A stretch of DNA of 64,000 nucleotides from Prosopocoilus inquinatus (GCA_036172665.1 JAYKNF010000071.1:1-64000); one strand, 5' to 3'; shown: positions 24,501 through 36,278, counted from the first letter of the stretch. A program made the numbers and translations. The notes: generated by a model from the letters alone, not told the origin.

Positions 24501-26954
24501 ATGTATCTAATCGATCCTTACTCATCTATCATGTTATTTGACGTTTGGATGGACTCCAGTAACTCTGATGTGAGATACAAAGTTTTTGGGCGCAGCAGGA
24601 GCTGGAAATAGTTTTAAACGAAGCAACACGCATTAGCGTTGTTCCTGTGATGTATCTAATCGATCCTTCCTTAGCTACTATGTTATTTGACGTTTCGATG
24701 GACTGCAGTAATTTTGATGTGAGATACGACGTTTTCGGACGCAGCAGAAGCTGGAAATAGTTTTAAATGAAACAACACGCATTAGCGTTGTTCCTGTGAT
24801 GTATCTAATCGATCCTTACTCATCTATTATGTTATTTTACGTTTCGATGGACTCTAGTAACTCTGATGTGAGATACGAAGTTTTTGGGCGCAGCAGGAGC
24901 TGGAAATAGTTTTAAACGAAACAACACATATTAGCGTTGTTCCTGTGATGTATCTAATCAATCCTTACTTATCTATCATGTTATTTGACGTTTGGATGGA
25001 CTCCAGTAACTCTGATGTGAGATACGAAATTATCGGACGCAGCAGAAGCTGGAAATAGTTTCAAACGAAACAACACGCATTAGCTTTGTTCCTGTGATGT
25101 ATCTAAACGATCCTTACTTATCTAACATATTATTTGACGTTTGGATGGACTCCAGTAAGTCTGATGTGACATACGACGTTTTCGGACGCAGCAGAAGCTG
25201 GAAATAGTTTTAAACGAAACAACACGTATTAGCGTTGTTCCTGTGATGTATCTAATCGATCCTTACTCATCTATCATGTTATTTGACGTTTGAATGGACT
25301 CCAGTAACTCTGATGTGAGATACAAAGTTCTCGGACGCAGCAGAAGCTGGAAACAACACGTATTAGCGTTGTTCCTGTGATGTATCTAAACGATCCTTAC
25401 TTATCTAACATGTTATTTGACGTTTGGATGGACTCCAGTAACTCTGATGTGAGATACAAAGTTTTTGGGCGCAGCAGGAACTGGAAATAGTTTTAAACGA
25501 AGCAACACGCATTAGCGTTGTTCCTGTGATGTATCTAATCAATCCTTACTTAGCTACTATGTTATTTGACGTTTCGATGGACTCCAGTAATTTTGATGTG
25601 AGATACGACGTTTTCGGACGCAGCAGAAGCTGGAAATAGTTTTAAACGAAACAACACGTATTAGCGTTGTTCCTGTGATGTATCTAATCGATCCTTACTC
25701 ATCTATCATGTTATTTGACGTTTGGATGGGCTCCAGTTACTCTGAAGTGAGATACGAAGTTCTCGGACGCAGCTGAAGCTGGAAATAGTTTTAAACGGAA
25801 CAACATGCATTAGCGTTGTTAATGTGATGTATCTAATCGATCCTTACTCATCTATCATGTTATTTGACGTTTGGATGGACTCCAGTAACTCTGATGTGAG
25901 ATACGAAATTATCGGACGCAGCAGAAGCTGGAAATAGTTTTAAATGAAACAACACGCATTAGCGTTGTTCCTGTGATGTATCTAATCGATCCTTACTCAT
26001 CTATCATGTTATTTTACGTTTCGATGGACTCTAGTAACTCTGATGTGAGATACAAAGTTTTTGGGCGCAGCAGGAGCTGGAAATAGTTTTAAACGAAACA
26101 ACACATATTAGCGTTGTTCCTGTGATGTATCTAATCAATCCTTACTTATCTATCATGTTATTTGACGTTTGGATGGACTCCAGTAACTCTAACTCTGATG
26201 TGAGATACGAAATTATCGGACGCAGCAGAAGCTGGAAATAGTTTCAAACGAAACAACACGCATTAGCGTTGTTCCTGTGATGTATCTAAACGATCCTTAC
26301 TTATCTAACATGTTATTTGACGTTTGGATGGACTCCAGTAAGTCTGATGTGACATACGACGTTTTCGGACGCAGCAGAAACTGGAAATAGTTTTAAACGA
26401 AACAACACGTATTAGAGTTGTTCCTGTGATGTATCTAATCGATCCTTATCATCTATCATGTTATTTGACGTTTGAATGGACTCCAGTAACTCTGATGTGA
26501 GATACAAAGTTCTCGGACCCAGCAGAAGCTGGAAATAGTTTTGAACGGAACAAAACGTATTAGCGTTGTTCCTGTGATGTATCTAATCGATCCTTACTTA
26601 TCTACTATGTTATTTGACGTTTCGATGGACTCTAGTAACTCTGATGTGAGATACGAAGTTTTTGGACGCATCAGGAGCTGGAAATAGTTTTAAACGAAAC
26701 AGCACGTATTAGCGTTGTTCCTGTGATGTATCTAATCGATCCTTACTCATCTATCATGTTATTTTACGTTTGGATAGACTCCAGTAACTCTGATGTGAGA
26801 TACAAAGTTTTTGGACGCAGCAGAAGCTGGAAATAGTTTTGTATGAAACAACACGTATTAGCGTTGTTCCTGTGATGTATCTAATCGATCCTTACTTAGC
26901 TACTATGTTATTTGACGTTTCGATGGACTCCAGTAACTCTAATGTGAGATACGA
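21559..26954 (-). repeat. Mirror image of the 2,971-bp tandem duplication
   Basis: The right arm carries both copies of the left-arm duplication in inverse order with the same 2,971-bp offset. The 15-base-deleted monomer appears as GCTGGAAACAACACG ending at 22,382 and at 25,353. The six-base insertion appears as CTCTAACTCTGATG near 23,220 and 26,188. The single-base loss appears as CCTTATCATC near 26,446, again in only one of the copies. Coordinates are projected from the left arm with sum 28,474; the ends are approximate. Confidence 0.85.
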
Positions 26955-27649
26955 AATTCTCGGACGCAGCAGCAGCTGGAAATAGTTTTAAACGAAACAA
27001 CACATATTAGCGTTGTTCCTGTGATGTATCTAATCGATCCTTACTCATCTATCATGTTATTTAACGTTTGGACGGACTCCAGTAACTCTGATGTGAGATA
27101 CAAAGTTCTCGGACGCAGCAGAAGCTGGAAATAGTTTTGAACGAAACAACACGTATTAGCGTTGTTTCTGTGATGTATCTAATCGATCCTTACTTAGCTA
27201 CTATGTTATTTGACGTTTCGAAGGACTCCAGTAATTTTGATGTGAGATACGACGATTTCGGACGCAGCAGAAGCTGGAAATAGTTTTAAACGAAACAACA
27301 CGTATTAGCGTTGTTCCTGTGATGTATCTAATCGATCCTTACTCATCTATCATGTTATTTGACGTTTGGATGGGCTCCGGTAACTCTGAAGTGAGATACG
27401 AAGTTCTCGGACGCAGCTGAAGCTGGAAATAGTTTTAAACGAAACAACATGCATTAGCGTTGTTCCTGTGATGTATCTAATCGATCCTTACTCATCTATC
27501 ATGTTATTTGACGTTTGGATGGACTCCAGTAACTCTGATGTGAGATACGAAATTATCGGACGCAGCAGAAGCTGGAAATAGTTTTAAATGAAACAACACG
27601 CATTAGCGTTGTTCCTGTGATGTATCTAATCGATCCTTACTCATCTATC

Positions 27650-27670
27650 ATGTTATCTTACAACTTCGTA
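27650..27670. other. Head-to-head inversion junction (- to +)
   Basis: The inverted array ends in CATGTTAT, which continues as CTTA instead of the usual TTGAC or TTTACG. The + array then starts at ACTTCGTATCTCAC, in the middle of a monomer of the T class (followed by ATCAAAGTTACTGG). The two sides meet at different phases of the monomer (about 73-78 on the left, about 28-30 on the right), so this is not the tip of a perfect hairpin. A few bases around 27,657-27,662 cannot be assigned to either side. Confidence 0.9.
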
Positions 27671-28232
27671 TCTCACATCAAAGTTACTGGAGTCCATCGA
27701 AACGCCAAATAACATGATAGATGAGTAAGGATCGATTAGATACATCACAGGAACAACGCTAATGCGTGTTGTTTCGTTTAAAACTATTTCCAGCTTATGC
27801 TGCGTCCGAAGATTTCGTATCTCACATCAGAGATACTGGAGTACATCCAAACGTCAAATAACATGATAGATGAGTAAGGATCGATTAGATACATCACAGG
27901 AACAACGTTAATACGTGTTGTTTCGTTTAAAACTATTTCCACCTCCTGCTGCGTCCAAAAACTTTGTATCTCACATCAGAGTTACTGGAGTCCATCCAAA
28001 CGTAAAATAACATGATAGATGAGTAAGGATCGATTAGATACATCACAGGAACATCGCTAATGCGTGTTGTTTCGTTTAAAACTATTTCCAGCTTCTGCTG
28101 CGTCCGAAAACGTCGTATCTCACATCAGAGTTACTTGAGTCCATCGAAACGTCAAATAACATGTTAGATAAGTAAGGATCGATTAGATACAGTACAGGAA
28201 CAACGCTAATACGTGTTGTTTCGTTTAAAACT

Positions 28233-28977
28233 ATTTCCAGCTCCTGCTGCGTCCAAAAACTTTGTATCTCACATCAGACTTACTGGAGTCCATCCAAACT
28301 TCAAATAACATATTAGATAAATAAGGATCGTTTAGATACATCACAGGAACAACGCTAATACGTGTTGTTTCGTTCAAAACTATTTCCTGCTTCAGCTGCG
28401 TCCGAGAACTTCGTATCTCACATCAAAGTTACTGGAGTCCATCGAAACGCCAAATAACATGTTAGATGAGTAAGGATCGATTAGATACATCACAGGAACA
28501 ACGCCAATGCGTGTTGTTTCGTTTAAAACTATTTCCAGCTTCTGCTGCGTCCGAGAACTTTGTATCTCTCATCAGAGTTACTGGAGTCCGTCCAAACGTC
28601 AAATAACATGATAGATGAGTAAGGATCGATTAGTTACATCACAGGAACAACGCTAATATGTGTTGTTTCGTTTAAAACTATTTCCAGCTGCTGCTGCGTC
28701 CGAAAATTTCGTATCTCACATTATAGGTACTGGAGTCCATCGAAACGTCAAATAACATAGTAGCTAAGTAAGGATCGATTAGATACATCACAGGAACAAC
28801 GCTAATACGTGTTGTTTCGTTCAAAACTATTTCCAGCTTCTGCTGCGTCCGAAAACGTCGTATCTCACATCAGAGTTACTGGAGTGCATCGAAACGTCAA
28901 ATAACATGATAGATAAGTAAGGATCGATTAGATACAGCACAGGAACAACGCTAATACTTGTTGTTTCGTTTAAAACT
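28233..28977 (+). repeat. 5-mer cassette D-E-F-G-H, first of eight copies
   Basis: Five monomers with private marks. D has AACTTCAAATAACAT and GATAAATAAGG. E has TTTCCTGCTTCAGC and ACGCCAATGCG. F has CTCTCATCAGAG and TTAGTTACATCAC. G has CACATTATAGGTACTGG. H has GAGTGCATCG and AATACTTGTTG. Copies of 745 bp start at 28,233, 36,428, 38,514, 41,941, 45,219, 49,838, 55,202 and 62,652. Six of them (36,279; 41,792; 45,070; 49,689; 55,053; 62,503) are preceded by a W monomer with GAGCTACTGG and ACAGCACAGG. All spacings are exact multiples of 149. Confidence 0.85.
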
Positions 28978-30556
28978 ATTTCTAGCTTCAGCTGCGTCCG
29001 AGAACTTCGTATCTCACATCAAAGTTACTGGAGTCCATCGAAACGCCAAATAACATGATAGATGAGTAAGGATCGATTAGATACATCACAGGAACAACGC
29101 TAATACGTGTTGTTTCGTTCAAAACTATTTCCAGCTTCTGCTGCGTCCGAAAACATCGTATCTCACATCAGAGTTACTGGAGTCCATCGAAACGCCAAAT
29201 AACATGATAGATGAGTAAGGATCGATTAGATACAGTACAGGAACAACGCTAATACGTGTTGTTTCGTTTAAAACTATTTCCAGCTCCTGCTGCGTCCAAA
29301 AACTTTGTATCTCACATCAGACTTACTGGAGTCCATCCAAACGTCAAATAACATGTTAGATAAGTAAGGATCGATTAGATACAGTACAGGAACAACGCTA
29401 ATACGTGTTGTTTCGTTTAAAACTATTTCCAGCTCCTGCTGCGTCCAAAAACTTTGTATCTCACATCAGAGTTACTGGAGTCCATCCAAACGTAAAATAA
29501 CATGATAGATGAGTAAGGATCGATTAGATACATCACAGGAACATCGCTAATGCGTGTTGTTTCGTTTAAAACTATTTCCAGCTTCTGCTGCGTCCGAAAA
29601 CATCGTATCTCACATCAGAGTTACTGGAGTCCATCGAAACGCCAAATAACATGATAGATGAGTAAGGATCGATTAGATACAGTACAGGAACAACGCTAAT
29701 ACGTGTTGTTTCGTTTAAAACTATTTCCAGCTTCTGCTGCGTCCGAAAATTTCGTTTCTCACATTAGAGTTACTGGAGTCCATCGAAACGTCAAATAGCA
29801 TGATAGATGAGTAAGTATCGATTAGATACATCACAGGAACAACGCTAATGCGTGTTGTTTCGTTTAAAACTATTTCCAGCTTCTGCTGCGTCCGAAAACG
29901 TCGTATCTCACATCAGAGCTACTGGAGTCCACCGAAACGCCAAATAACATGATAGATGAGTAAGGATCGATTAGATACAGTACAGGAACAACGCTAATAC
30001 GTGTTGTTTCGTTTAAAACTATTTCCAGCTCCTGCTGCGTCCAAAAACTTTGTATCTCACATCAGACTTACTGGAGTCCATCCAAACGTCAAATAACATG
30101 TTAGATAAGTAAGGATCGTTTAGATACATCACAGGAACAACGCTAATACGTGTTGTTTCGTTCAAAACTATTTCCAGCTTCTACTGCGTCCGAGAACTTT
30201 GTATCTCTCATCAGAGTTACTGGAGTCCGTCCAAACGTCAAATAACATGATAGATGAGTAAGGATCGATTAGTTACATGACAGGAACAACGCTAATATGT
30301 GTTGTTTCGTTTAAAACTATTTCCAGCTGCTGCTGCGTCCGAAAATTTCGTATCTCACATTAGAGTTACTGGAGTCCATCGAAACGTCAAATAACATAGT
30401 AGCTAAGTAAGGATCGATTAGATACATCACAGGAACAACGCTAATACGTGTTTTTTCGTTCTAAACTATTTCCAGCTTCTGCTGCGTCCAAAAACTTTGT
30501 ATCTCACATCAGAGTTACTGGAGTCCATCCAAACGTCAAATAACATGATAGATGAG

Positions 30557-30572
30557 TAAGGATCGATTAGAT
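30557..30572. other. Periodic ATCGAT (ClaI) site
   Basis: GGATCGATTAG (consensus 93-103) contains ATCGAT and GATC once per monomer. It is lost in the GGATCGTTTAG, GGATTGATTAG and GTATCG-TTAG-like variants only in part: GATC survives in the first, and ATCGAT survives in GTATCGATTAG. Digestion at this site should therefore give a 149-bp ladder with longer steps marking variant monomers. Confidence 0.7.
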
Positions 30573-30580
30573 ACATCACA

Positions 30581-30606
30581 GGAACAACGCTAATACGTGT
30601 TGTTTC
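30581..30606. other. Conserved short dyad in each monomer
   Basis: Consensus positions 114-121 (GGAACAAC) and 132-139 (GTTGTTTC) form an inverted repeat with seven of eight bases paired and a 10-base centre (GCTAATACGT). It lies in the most conserved third of the monomer, and AACAAC/GTTGTT is intact in nearly every copy in all three blocks. Short dyads in centromeric satellites have been proposed to favour non-B DNA or protein binding. A function here is inference only. Confidence 0.6.
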
Positions 30607-31659
30607 GTTTAAAACTATTTCCAGCTTCTGCTGAGTCCGAAAACTTCGTATCTCACATCAGAGTTACTGGAGTGCATCGAAACGTCAAATAACATGATAG
30701 ATAAGTAAGGATCGATTAGATACAGCACAGGAACAAGGCTAATACGTGTTGTTTCGTTTAAAACTATTTCTAGCTTCAGCTGCGTCCGAGAACTTCGTAT
30801 CTCACATCAAAGTTACTGGAGTCCATCGAAACGCCAAATAACATGATAGATGAGTAAGGATCGATTAGATACATCACAGGAACAACGCTAATGCGTGTTG
30901 TTTCGTTTAAAACTATTTCCAGCTTATGCTGCGTCCGAAGATTTCGTATCTCACATCAGAGATACTGGAGTACATCCAAACGTCAAATAACATGATAGAT
31001 GAGTAAGGATCGATTAGATACATCACAGGAACAACGTTAATACGTGTTGTTTCGTTTAAAACTATTTCCACCTCCTGCTGCGTCCAAAAACTTTGTATCT
31101 CACATCAGAGTTACTGGAGTCCATCCAAACGTAAAATAACATGATAGATGAGTAAGGATCGATTAGATACATCACAGGAACATCGCTAATGCGTGTTGTT
31201 TCGTTTAAAACTATTTCCAGCTTCTGCTGCGTCCGAAAACGTCGTATCTCACATCAGAGTTACTTGAGTCCATCGAAACGTCAAATAACATGTTAGATAA
31301 GTAAGGATCGATTAGATACAGTACAGGAACAACGCTAATACGTGTTGTTTCGTTTAAAACTATTTCCAGCTCCTGCTGCGTCCAAAAACTTTGTATCTCA
31401 CATCAGACTTACTGGAGTCCATCCAAACGTCAAATAACATGATAGATGAGTAAGGATCGATTAGATACAGTACAGGAACAACGCTAATACGTGTTGTTTC
31501 ATTTAAAACTATTTCCAGCTTCAGCTGCGTCCGAGAACTTCGTATCTCACATCAAAGTTACTGGAGTCCATCGAAACGCCAAATAACATGTTAGATGAGT
31601 AAGGATCGATTAGATATATCACAGGAACAACGCTAATGCGTGTTGTTTCGTTTAAAACT

Positions 31660-34192
31660 ATTTCCAGCTTCTGCTGCGTCCGAAAACATCGTATCTCACA
31701 TCAGAGTTACTGGAGTCCATCGAAACGCCAAATAACATGATAGATGAGTAAGGATCGATTAGATACAGTACAGGAACAACGCTAATACGTGTTGTTTCGT
31801 TTAAAACTATTTCCAGCTCCTGCTGCGTCCAAAAACTTTGTATCTCACATCAGACTTACTGGAGTCCATCCAAACGTCAAATAACATATTAGATAAGTAA
31901 GGATCGATTAGATACAGTACAGGAACAACGCTAATACGTGTTGTTTCGTTTAAAACTATTTCCAGCTCCTGCTGCGTCCAAAAACTTTGTATCTCACATC
32001 AGAGTTACTGGAGTCCATCCAAACGTAAAATAACATGATAGATGAGTAAGGATCTATTAGATACATCACAGGAACATCGCTAATGCGTGTTGTTTCGTTT
32101 AAAACTATTTCCAGCTTCTGCTGCGTCCGAAAACATCGTATCTCACATCAGAGTTACTGGAGTCCATCGAAACGCCAAATAACATGATAGATGAGTAAGG
32201 ATCGATTAGATACAGTACAGGAACAACGCTAATACGTGTTCTTTCGTTTAAAACTATTTCCAGCTTCTGCTGGGTCCGAAAATTTCGTTTCTCACATTAG
32301 AGTTACTGGAGTCCATCGAAACGTCAAATAACATGATAGATGAGTAAGTATCGATTAGATACATCACAGGAACAACGCTAATGCGTGTTGTTTCGTTTAA
32401 AACTATTTCCAGCTTCTGCTGCGTCCGAAAACGTCGTATCTCACATCAGAGCTACTGGAGTCCACCGAAACGCCAAATAACATGATAGATGAGTAAGGAT
32501 CGATTAGATACAGTACAGGAACAACGCTAATACGTGTTGTTTCGTTTAAAACTATTTCCAGCTCCTGCTGCGTCCAAAAACTTTGTATCTCACATCAGAC
32601 TTACTGGAGTCCATCCAAACGTCAAATAACATGTTAGATAAGTAAGGATCGTTTAGATACATCACAGGAACAACGCTAATACGTGTTGTTTCGTTCAAAA
32701 CTATTTCCAGCTTCTACTGCGTCCGAGAACTTTGTATCTCTCATCAGAGTTACTGGAGTCCGTCCAAACGTCAAATAACATGATAGATGAGTAAGGATCG
32801 ATTAGTTACATGACAGGAACAACGCTAATATGTGTTGTTTCGTTTAAAACTATTTCCAGCTGCTGCTGCGTCCGAAAATTTCGTATCTCACATTAGAGTT
32901 ACTGGAGTCCATCGAAACGTCAAATAACATAGTAGCTAAGTAAGGATCGATTAGATACATCACAGGAACAACGCTAATACGTGTTTTTTCGTTCTAAACT
33001 ATTTCCAGCTTCTGCTGCGTCCAAAAACTTTGTATCTCACATCAGAGTTACTGGAGTCCATCCAAACGTCAAATAACATGATAGATGAGTAAGGATCGAT
33101 TAGATACATCACAGGAACAACGCTAATACGTGTTGTTTCGTTTAAAACTATTTCCAGCTTCTGCTGAGTCCGAAAACTTCGTATCTCACATCAGAGTTAC
33201 TGGAGTGCATCGAAACGTCAAATAACATGATAGATAAGTAAGGATCGATTAGATACAGCACAGGAACAAGGCTAATACGTGTTGTTTCGTTTAAAACTAT
33301 TTCTAGCTTCAGCTGCGTCCGAGAACTTCATATCTCACATCAAAGTTACTGGAGTCCATCGAAACGCCAAATAACATGATAGATGAGTAAGGATCGATTA
33401 GATACATCACAGGAACAACGCTAATGCGTGTTGTTTCGTTTAAAACTATTTCCAGCTTATGCTGCGTCCGAAGATTTCGTATCTCACATCAGAGATACTG
33501 GAGTACATCCAAACGTCAAATAACATGATAGATGAGTAAGGATCGATTAGATACATCACAGGAACAACGTTAATACGTGTTGTTTCGTTTAAAACTATTT
33601 CCACCTCCTGCTGCGTCCAAAAACTTTGTATCTCACATCAGAGTTACTGGAGTCCATCCAAACGTAAAATAACATGATAGATGAGTAAGGATCGATTAGA
33701 TACATCACAGGAACATCGCTAATGCGTGTTGTTTCGTTTAAAACTATTTCCAGCTTCTGCTGCGTCCGAAAACGTCGTATCTCACATCAGAGTTACTTGA
33801 GTCCATCGAAACGTCAAATAACATGTTAGATAAGTAAGGATCGATTAGATACAGTACAGGAACAACGCTAATACGTGTTGTTTCGTTTAAAACTATTTCC
33901 AGCTCCTGCTGCGTCCAAAAACTTTGTATCTCACATCAGACTTACTGGAGTCCATCCAAACGTCAAATAACATGATAGATGAGTAGGGATCGATTAGATA
34001 CAGTACAGGAACAACGCTAATACGTGTTGTTTCATTTAAAACTATTTCCAGCTTCAGCTGCGTCCGAGAACTTCGTATCTCACATCAAAGTTACTGGAGT
34101 CCATCGAAACGCCAAATAACATGTTAGATGAGTAAGGATCGATTAGATACATCACAGGAACAACGCTAATGCGTGTTGTTTCGTTTAAAACT
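31660..34192 (+). repeat. 17-mer HOR (2,533 bp), copy 2
   Basis: Same seventeen monomer types in the same order as the preceding unit, at an exact 2,533-bp offset. Private changes include CATATTAGATAAG in its K monomer (31,885 region), GGATCTATTAG near 32,052, GTTCTTTCG near 32,238, GCTGGGTCCG near 32,271 and GAGTAGGGATCG near 33,982. The low number of such changes indicates recent duplication. Confidence 0.88.
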
Positions 34193-34341
34193 ATTTCCAG
34201 CTTCTGCTGCGTCCGAAAACGTCGTATCTCACATCAGAGCTACTGGAGTCCATCGAAACGCCAAATAACATGATAGATGAGTAAGGATCGATTAGATACA
34301 TCACAGGAACAACGCTAATGCGTGTTGTTTCGTTTAAAACT

Positions 34342-36278
34342 ATTTCCAGCTTCTGCTGCGTCCGAAAATTTCGTTTCTCACATTAGAGTTACTGGAGTCC
34401 ATCGAAACGTCAAATAACATGATAGATGAGTAAGTATCGATTAGATACATCACAGGAACAACGCTAATGCGTGTTGTTTCGTTTAAAACTATTTCCAGCT
34501 TCTGCTGCGTCCGAAAACGTCGTATCTCACATCAGAGCTACTGGAGTCCACCGAAACGCCAAATAACATGATAGATGAGTAAGGATCGATTAGATACAGT
34601 ACAGGAACAACGCTAATACGTGTTGTTTCGTTTAAAACTATTTCCAGCTCCTGCTGCGTCCAAAAACTTTGTATCTCACATCAGACTTACTGGAGTCCAT
34701 CCAAACGTCAAATAACATGTTAGATAAGTAAGGATCGTTTAGATACATCACAGGAACAACGCTAATACGTGTTGTTTCGTTCAAAACTATTTCCAGCTTC
34801 TACTGCGTCCGAGAACTTTGTATCTCTCATCAGAGTTACTGGAGTCCGTCCAAACGTCAAATAACATGATAGATGAGTAAGGATCGATTAGTTACATGAC
34901 AGGAACAACGCTAATATGTGTTGTTTCGTTTAAAACTATTTCCAGCTGCTGCTGCGTCCGAAAATTTCGTATCTCACATTAGAGTTACTGGAGTCCATCG
35001 AAACGTCAAATAACATAGTAGCTAAGTAAGGATCGATTAGATACATCACAGGAACAACGCTAATACGTGTTTTTTCGTTCTAAACTATTTCCAGCTTCTG
35101 CTGCGTCCAAAAACTTTGTATCTCACATCAGAGTTACTGGAGTCCATCGAAACGTCAAATAACATGATAGATGAGTAAGGATCGATTAGATACATTACAG
35201 GAACAACGCTAATACGTGTTGTTTCGTTTAAAACTATTTCCAGCTTCTGCTGAGTCCGAAAACTTCCTATCTCACATCAGAGTTACTGGAGTGCATCGAA
35301 ACGTCAAATAACATGATAGATAAGTAAGGATCGATTAGATACAGCACAGGAACAAGGCTAATACGTGTTGTTTCGTTTAAAACTATTTCTAGCTTCAGCT
35401 GCGTCCGAGAACTTCGTATCTCACATCAAAGTTACTGGAGTCCATCGAAACGCCAAATAACATGATAGATGAGTAAGGATCGATTAGATACATCACAGGA
35501 ACAACGCTAATGCGTGTTGTTTCGTTTAAAACTATTTCCAGCTTATGCTGCGTCCGAAGATTTCGTATCTCACATCAGAGATACTGGAGTACATCCAAAC
35601 GTCAAATAACATGATAGATGAGTAAGGATCGATTAGATACATCACAGGAACAACGTTAATACGTGTTGTTTCGTTTAAAACTATTTCCACCTCCTGCTGC
35701 GTCCAAAAACTTTGTATCTCACATCAGAGTTACTGGAGTCCATCCAAACGTAAAATAACATGATAGATGAGTAAGGATCGATTAGATACATCACAGGAAC
35801 ATCGCTAATGCGTGTTGTTTCGTTTAAAACTATTTCCAGCTTCTGCTGCGTCCGAAAACGTCGTATCTCACATCAGAGTTACTTGAGTCCATCGAAACGT
35901 CAAATAACATGTTAGATAAGTAAGGATCGATTAGATACAGTACAGGAACAACGCTAATACGTGTTGTTTCGTTTAAAACTATTTCCAGCTCCTGCTGCGT
36001 CCAAAAACTTTGTATCTCACATCAGACTTACTGGAGTCCATCCAAACGTCAAATAACATGATAGATGAGTAAGGATCGATTAGATACAGTACAGGAACAA
36101 CGCTAATACGTGTTGTTTCATTTAAAACTATTTCCAGCTTCAGCTGCGTCCGAGAACTTCGTATCTCACATCAAAGTTACTGGAGTCCATCGAAACGCCA
36201 AATAACATGTTAGATGAGTAAGGATCGATTAGATACATCACAGGAACAACGCTAATGCGTGTTGTTTCGTTTAAAACT
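34342..36278 (+). repeat. 13-mer cassette M-to-V (truncated HOR copy)
   Basis: Thirteen monomers M-N-O-P-Q-R-S-T-A-B-C-U-V, the distal part of the 17-mer without J-K-L-J, which is replaced by one W-like monomer (34,193-34,341). The same complete 13-mer occurs at 29,723-31,659, 32,256-34,192 and 39,855-41,791. Later occurrences starting at 47,305, 51,924 and 57,288 are altered after type T or B, and at 60,268 the series starts with N, without M. The cassette moves as a unit while its neighbours change. Confidence 0.83.

Larger units (their letters stand above)
15383..27430 (-). repeat. Right arm of satellite macro-palindrome
   Basis: Reverse-complement copy of the left arm, about 12.04 kb, longer than its partner by 596 bp (exactly four monomers). 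The extra material lies at about 17,600-18,195. It is bounded on both sides by the same ~45-base stretch (end of one monomer into CTCGGACGCAGC), as expected for an unequal exchange. Private changes are few; one is at the base pairing with 6,316, giving TCTAAGATATT near 22,152 on the right. Conserved mirror marks include GACGATTTCGG near 27,252 (left partner CCGAAATCGTC at 1,213) and the ACAATGTTCTCGG stretch near 21,309. Confidence 0.92.
15383..27660 (-). repeat. Block 2: 149-bp satellite array, inverted orientation
   Basis: The same 149-bp monomer, read on the minus strand: the + strand now shows CTGGAAATAG, GAAACAACACG and TGTGATGTATCTAATCGATC. From 15,383 to about 27,430 it is a near-exact reverse complement of block 1. 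The last ~230 bases (27,431-27,660) are still arm-type monomer but no longer mirror the left side, where block 3 type sequence occupies the matching place. The rare indels of block 1 recur here in mirror position: CTCTAACTCT near 23,220 and 26,188, and GCTGGAAACAACACG near 22,382 and 25,353. No gene or other unique sequence was seen on either strand. Confidence 0.97.
30468..30616 (+). repeat. Representative 149-bp monomer (type R)
   Basis: One full unit used to set consensus numbering. In order: ATTTCCAGCT (1-10); a variable head, TCTGCTGCGTCC (11-22); variable AAAAACTTTG (23-32); conserved TATCTCACATCAG (33-45); ACTGGAGTCCATC (50-62); AAACGTCAAATAACATG (65-81, with the terminal GATG segment variable); GTAAGGATCGATTAG (89-103); ATACATCACAGGAACAACG (104-122); CTAATACGTGTTGTTTCG (123-140); and TTTAAAACT to the end. 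The most constant parts across the window are 1-10, 33-40, 66-79 and 104-140. Hand count on a consensus gives 59 G+C in 149 and nine CpG. The family is unknown to me. Confidence 0.9.
29127..31659 (+). repeat. 17-mer HOR (2,533 bp), copy 1
   Basis: Seventeen monomers in the order J-K-L-J-M-N-O-P-Q-R-S-T-A-B-C-U-V (my labels). Diagnostic marks: J has GAAAACATCG; L has CGTAAAATAAC and ACATCGCTAATG; M has TTTCGTTTCTCAC and GTAAGTATCG; N has GTCCACCGAAACG; P has CTTCTACTGCG and TTAGTTACATGAC; Q ends GTTTTTTCGTTCTAAAC; S has CTGCTGAGTCCG and ACAAGGCTAATACG; A has CTTATGCTGCG; B has CACCTCCTGC; C has GTTACTTGAG; U ends GTTTCATTTAAAAC. It is followed directly by a second copy. Confidence 0.88.

Noticed and set aside
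30482..30516. Hammerhead ribozyme-like motifs, as known in some satellites
   Set aside because: The minus strand has CTGATGTGAGATACGAAG, and the + strand has CTGCTGCGTCC then GAAAAC and GTC. Neither has the full CUGANGA plus GAAA core: the minus copy has U in place of the core A, and stem II could hold only about two pairs. A covariance-model search would settle it.
30600..30616. Pol III B-box-like GTTCAAAAC and tRNA-like structure
   Set aside because: Only a partial resemblance to GGTTCGAANCC; no A box at suitable spacing and no cloverleaf.
30604..30620. CENP-B box-like sequence at the monomer boundary
   Set aside because: TTCG, the central A and one C of the CENP-B box pattern line up at TTCGTTTAAAACTAT, but the required CGGG is CTAT. 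This is too weak a match to call.
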